Below, one piece after another: positions 5,100 through 6,939 of a DNA stretch of 6,939 bases (the stretch's first letter is position 1; every line of letters begins with the position of its first letter). The stretch spans positions 1 through 6,939 of the forward strand of contig URYT01000103.1 of the NCBI GenBank assembly GCA_900552185.1. The letters run 5' to 3'. The position numbers and the translations under genes were made by a program. This DNA comes from an uncultured Collinsella sp. GTDB lineage: Bacteria; Actinomycetota; Coriobacteriia; Coriobacteriales; Coriobacteriaceae. The notes under the pieces are model-generated. The model did not search any database and was not told where the DNA came from. It saw nothing but the letters and a program-made list of their open reading frames with translations.

Positions 5100-6149
5100 A
5101 TGCCAAACGAGAACAGCTACGAAGTCGCGCTGCAAAAGAGCAACGCCATTCGCGAGGGCCTGGCCAATACGCCCGAGAAGTTCACCATGCTCACCGGTGA
5201 TCGCCCCACCGGCCGTCTGCACCTGGGCCACTACTTCGGTACCCTCAAGGGCCGTGTTGAGCTGCAGGACATGGGCGCCAAGACCAACGTGCTCATCGCC
5301 GACTACCAGGTCATCACTGACCGCGACACCACCGAGCACATCCAGGACAACGTGTACAACATGGTCATGGACTACCTTGCCTGCGGCATCGACCCCGACA
5401 AGACCATGATCTACGCGCACTCCGCCGTGCCCGCCGCCAACCAGCTCATGCTGCCGTTCCTGTCGCTGGTGTCCGAGGCCGAGCTGGCGCGCAACCCCAC
5501 GGTCAAGGCCGAGATGGAGGCCTCGGGCCACGAGCTTACCGGCCTCCTGCTCACCTACCCGGTGCACCAGGCCTGCGACATCCTGTTCTGCAAGGGCAAC
5601 GTGGTGCCGGTCGGTCGCGACCAGCTGCCGCACATCGAGCTCACCCGCACCATCGCCCGCCGCTTTAACAACCGCTACGGCAAGGTGTTCCCCGAGGTCG
5701 AGGCGCTGCTGTCCGAGACCCCGCTGCTGCCCGGCCTGGACGGTCGCAAGATGAGCAAGAGCTACGGCAACGCCATCAACATCTCGATGACCGCCGAGGA
5801 GACGGCCAAGCGCATCAAGAAGAGCCAGACCGACTCCGAGCGCATGATCACGTTCGATCCCGAGAACCGCCCCGGCGTGTCCGGCCTGCTTTCGACGGCC
5901 GCCATCTGCACCGGCCGTTCCGAGGTCGAGATCGCCGAAGAGATCGGCATGGGCGGCTCCGGCCAGCTCAAGAAGTACGTGACCGAGGCCGTCAACGAGT
6001 ACTTCGCGCCGATCCGCGAGCGTCGTCAGCGCTACGAGAACGATCTGGACTATGTAAAGGACGTCCTGCACGAGGGCAACCGTCGCGCCAACGAGATCGC
6101 CGATCAGACCCTAGCAGAGGTTCAGGACGCCATGGGCATGGTGTACTAG
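5100..6149 (+). CDS. trpS: Tryptophanyl-tRNA synthetase
   Basis: Charges tRNA-Trp with tryptophan using ATP; a cytosolic class I enzyme, normally a homodimer. The 349-residue length is usual for bacterial TrpRS. The nucleotide-binding signature is TGDRPTGRLHLGH, with the HIGH-type tetrad HLGH at 41-44. GRDQ at 172-175 and the second signature KMSKS at 217-221, within DGRKMSKSYGNAI, follow in the expected order. The C-terminal helical part needed for anticodon recognition is present and reaches the stop. Codon use is strongly biased to C- and G-ending codons such as CTG, AAG and CGC, as expected of a highly expressed gene. It has its own good ribosome site and a strong terminator 36 bases after the stop. 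No Trp-responsive leader is visible, so regulation cannot be read from the sequence. Confidence 0.97.
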   Translation: MPNENSYEVALQKSNAIREGLANTPEKFTMLTGDRPTGRLHLGHYFGTLKGRVELQDMGAKTNVLIADYQVITDRDTTEHIQDNVYNMVMDYLACGIDPDKTMIYAHSAVPAANQLMLPFLSLVSEAELARNPTVKAEMEASGHELTGLLLTYPVHQACDILFCKGNVVPVGRDQLPHIELTRTIARRFNNRYGKVFPEVEALLSETPLLPGLDGRKMSKSYGNAINISMTAEETAKRIKKSQTDSERMITFDPENRPGVSGLLSTAAICTGRSEVEIAEEIGMGGSGQLKKYVTEAVNEYFAPIRERRQRYENDLDYVKDVLHEGNRRANEIADQTLAEVQDAMGMVY

Positions 6150-6184
6150 ACCGATCTGCTGGCTTGAGCTTTCGATTGCTTTAG

Positions 6185-6212
6185 GGCGGGCGCTACGGCG
6201 TCCGCCTTTTTT
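6185..6212 (+). terminator. Intrinsic terminator of trpS
   Basis: GGCGGGCGC (6185-6193) pairs with GCGTCCGCC (6198-6206) around a TACG tetraloop. The 9-bp GC-rich stem has one G-T wobble and is followed by six T (6207-6212). It lies 36 bases past the trpS stop and separates trpS from the convergent gene on its right. Confidence 0.95.
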
Positions 6213-6486
6213 GATGCCCGACCTGTTCGGCTCCGCCCATCGCACTCCCCCGACAAACAGGAACAGGCCCGCCGGCAGTTAGTTGCCAGCGGGCCTGTTC
6301 CCGAAGTACACCGTTGAATCGCACAGAGGGGAGGAATGCGAATCAAACTCAACAGGGCAGGCTTTTTCATCGCCTATTGCCTGCTCCGTTGCTGAATACA
6401 ATATAGTTCACCGTGGTTTACTTTGCAGCATCAATATCGCCCGCCATAGCTTCTCCATAAGTTAGCCCCGGTAAACCTGCAACAGA
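6213..6486. other. Gene-free spacer between the trpS terminator and the first hairpin repeat
   Basis: No supported gene. It contains the 13-bp hairpin described separately and an inverted pair GCAGGC/GCCTGC near 6357-6382. From about 6370 to 6480 it is less GC-rich than the surrounding genes. A purine-rich GAGGGGAGGA runs straight into an ATG at 6336, but the frame stops after 19 codons. The stretch could be the decayed remains of an older gene; I cannot show this. Confidence 0.5.
6260..6301. repeat. Perfect 13-bp hairpin without a T-run
   Basis: GGAACAGGCCCGC (6260-6272) and GCGGGCCTGTTCC (6289-6301) are perfectly complementary. Inside them GGCA (6274-6277) and TGCC (6284-6287) pair again after one C-A mismatch, leaving a loop of about six bases. 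Neither side has a clean T-run; the minus-strand side continues TGTTTGT, which is weak. It may be a back-up terminator for the convergent minus-strand gene or a dispersed hairpin element. Confidence 0.7.
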
Positions 6487-6524
6487 AAACCACCACAAAG
6501 GGGACAGGCACCTTTGTGGTGGTT
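6487..6524. repeat. Hairpin repeat, copy 1 (REP/REPIN- or MITE-like)
   Basis: Arms AACCACCACAAAGG (6488-6501) and CCTTTGTGGTGGTT (6511-6524) are perfectly complementary over 14 bp around the loop GGACAGGCA. The unit matches copy 2 at 36 of 38 positions in the same orientation. It lies 18 bases beyond the stop of the minus-strand MGMT-family gene, so it could act as its 3' hairpin, though no T-run follows. Confidence 0.85.
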
Positions 6525-6542
6525 CTGGCCACGGCAGAGCTG

Positions 6543-6863
6543 TTAGAGTCCGGCAGGCCAACGACAGACGGCCAGGTCGACGTGCATGGGATCGGTAAAC
6601 GTCACACCCTCCCCCATTAAGAGCTCACGCTGAGCATCGGGGCCGCCAAAGGCAAAGCCCTCACAGATACGGCCGTCGGCAAACACCACGCGGTGACAGG
6701 GAATCTCGCCGGGGCGCGGATTGCTATGCAGGGCATACCCCACATACCGCGCACTTCGTAGTCGACCGGCAAGCAGCGCCACCTGACCATACGTGGCGAC
6801 CATCCCCTCGGGGATCTGCTCGACCACCTCGTACACCCGTTCAAAAAAGCCCTCAGACGCCAT
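6543..6863 (-). CDS. MGMT-family / Atl-like DNA alkyl-lesion protein with retained Cys
   Basis: A 106-residue protein matching only the DNA-binding and active-site domain of O6-alkylguanine-DNA alkyltransferases. Visible features are IPEGMVATYGQVA (17-29), ARYVG with the Arg finger at 39, Asn48, PCHRVV at 55-60 with Cys56 as candidate alkyl acceptor, and a QRELL..EGV segment near 78-87. The length and lack of an N-terminal domain resemble Atl (COG3695) proteins, which bind and flip alkylated guanine but often carry Trp in place of the Cys. Here the Cys is kept, so alkyl transfer is possible and not excluded by the sequence. ATG 6863 has GGGAG 6 bases upstream. An in-frame GTG at 6917 would begin inside repeat copy 2 and is rejected. 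Hairpin repeats flank the gene on both sides. Its promoter is not in the window. Confidence 0.88.
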   Translation of the reverse strand: MASEGFFERVYEVVEQIPEGMVATYGQVALLAGRLRSARYVGYALHSNPRPGEIPCHRVVFADGRICEGFAFGGPDAQRELLMGEGVTFTDPMHVDLAVCRWPAGL

Positions 6864-6890
6864 TGCTCGCTCCCTTCCACCCTGAAAAGC

Positions 6891-6933
6891 ATAAACCACC
6901 GCAAAGGGGACAGACACCTTTGTGGTGGTTTAT
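6891..6933. repeat. Hairpin repeat, copy 2 (REP/REPIN- or MITE-like)
   Basis: Arms ATAAACCACCGCAAAGG (6891-6907) and CCTTTGTGGTGGTTTAT (6917-6933) form a 17-bp stem with one G-T wobble around the loop GGACAGACA. The 38-base core (6893-6930) differs from copy 1 at two positions. It lies 27 bases before the start of the minus-strand MGMT-family gene, and those 27 bases hold the ribosome site. A transcript starting further upstream would carry this hairpin in its leader. Confidence 0.85.
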
Positions 6934-6939
6934 GGCAGG

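Noticed and set aside
5088..6071. Long minus-strand open frame opposite trpS
   Set aside because: Antisense shadow of a highly biased housekeeping gene; no protein-like features.
6146..6370. Minus-strand frame across the trpS terminator
   Set aside because: It runs through the trpS terminator and the 13-bp hairpin and shows no protein-like composition or ribosome site.
6336..6395. Nineteen-codon frame starting after GAGGGGAGGA
   Set aside because: The purine run touches the ATG with almost no spacing, the product is tiny and there is no supporting context.
1..6939. CRISPR arrays, phage genes, toxin-antitoxin or defence systems
   Set aside because: No regularly spaced direct repeats and no gene with such domains. 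The only repeats are the two hairpin units near the right edge.

Overview
This window looks like chromosome from a GC-rich Gram-positive of the Coriobacteriia, most likely Collinsella or a close relative. That placement is an inference from the high GC with GC-rich third codon positions, purine-rich ribosome binding sites and the gene set. It is not based on any database match. The content is mostly housekeeping; the less ordinary material lies between the genes.

Left part, all on the minus strand. Nicotinate phosphoribosyltransferase (pncB, cut by the left edge) makes NaMN for NAD synthesis. Upstream of it is a small gene for an unrecognised protein with a charged helical N-terminus, an Ala/Pro/Lys linker and one C-terminal membrane segment. 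Upstream of that is tRNA-Ala(CGC), with a good sigma-70-type promoter and a strong terminator. The terminator ends only 18 bases before the small gene's start codon, so that gene is probably expressed by read-through of the tRNA unit. Next comes a PflX-type (COG1313) radical SAM protein, also on the minus strand.

Centre. A gene-free stretch of about 525 bases (3216-3740) holds back-to-back promoter candidates and a structured RNA on the plus strand, about 146 nt long and ending in a terminator-like hairpin. Its rod-with-bubble layout resembles 6S RNA, but I cannot confirm the family. It is followed on the plus strand by a WecA/TagO-type polyprenyl-phosphate GlcNAc-1-phosphate transferase, which starts lipid-linked cell-wall glycopolymer synthesis. 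After a C-rich, G-poor spacer comes tryptophanyl-tRNA synthetase (trpS), which has a strong intrinsic terminator.

Right part. A 106-residue MGMT/Atl-family protein lies on the minus strand, convergent with trpS. It is bracketed by two nearly identical hairpin repeats of 38 bases in the same orientation, which look like REP/REPIN or MITE-type elements. The spacer between trpS and this gene also holds a perfect 13-bp hairpin and no convincing gene.

The genes do not form one pathway. I see no phage, CRISPR, toxin-antitoxin or defence locus. The best leads are the structured RNA, the read-through gene behind the tRNA, and the paired repeats around the MGMT-family gene.
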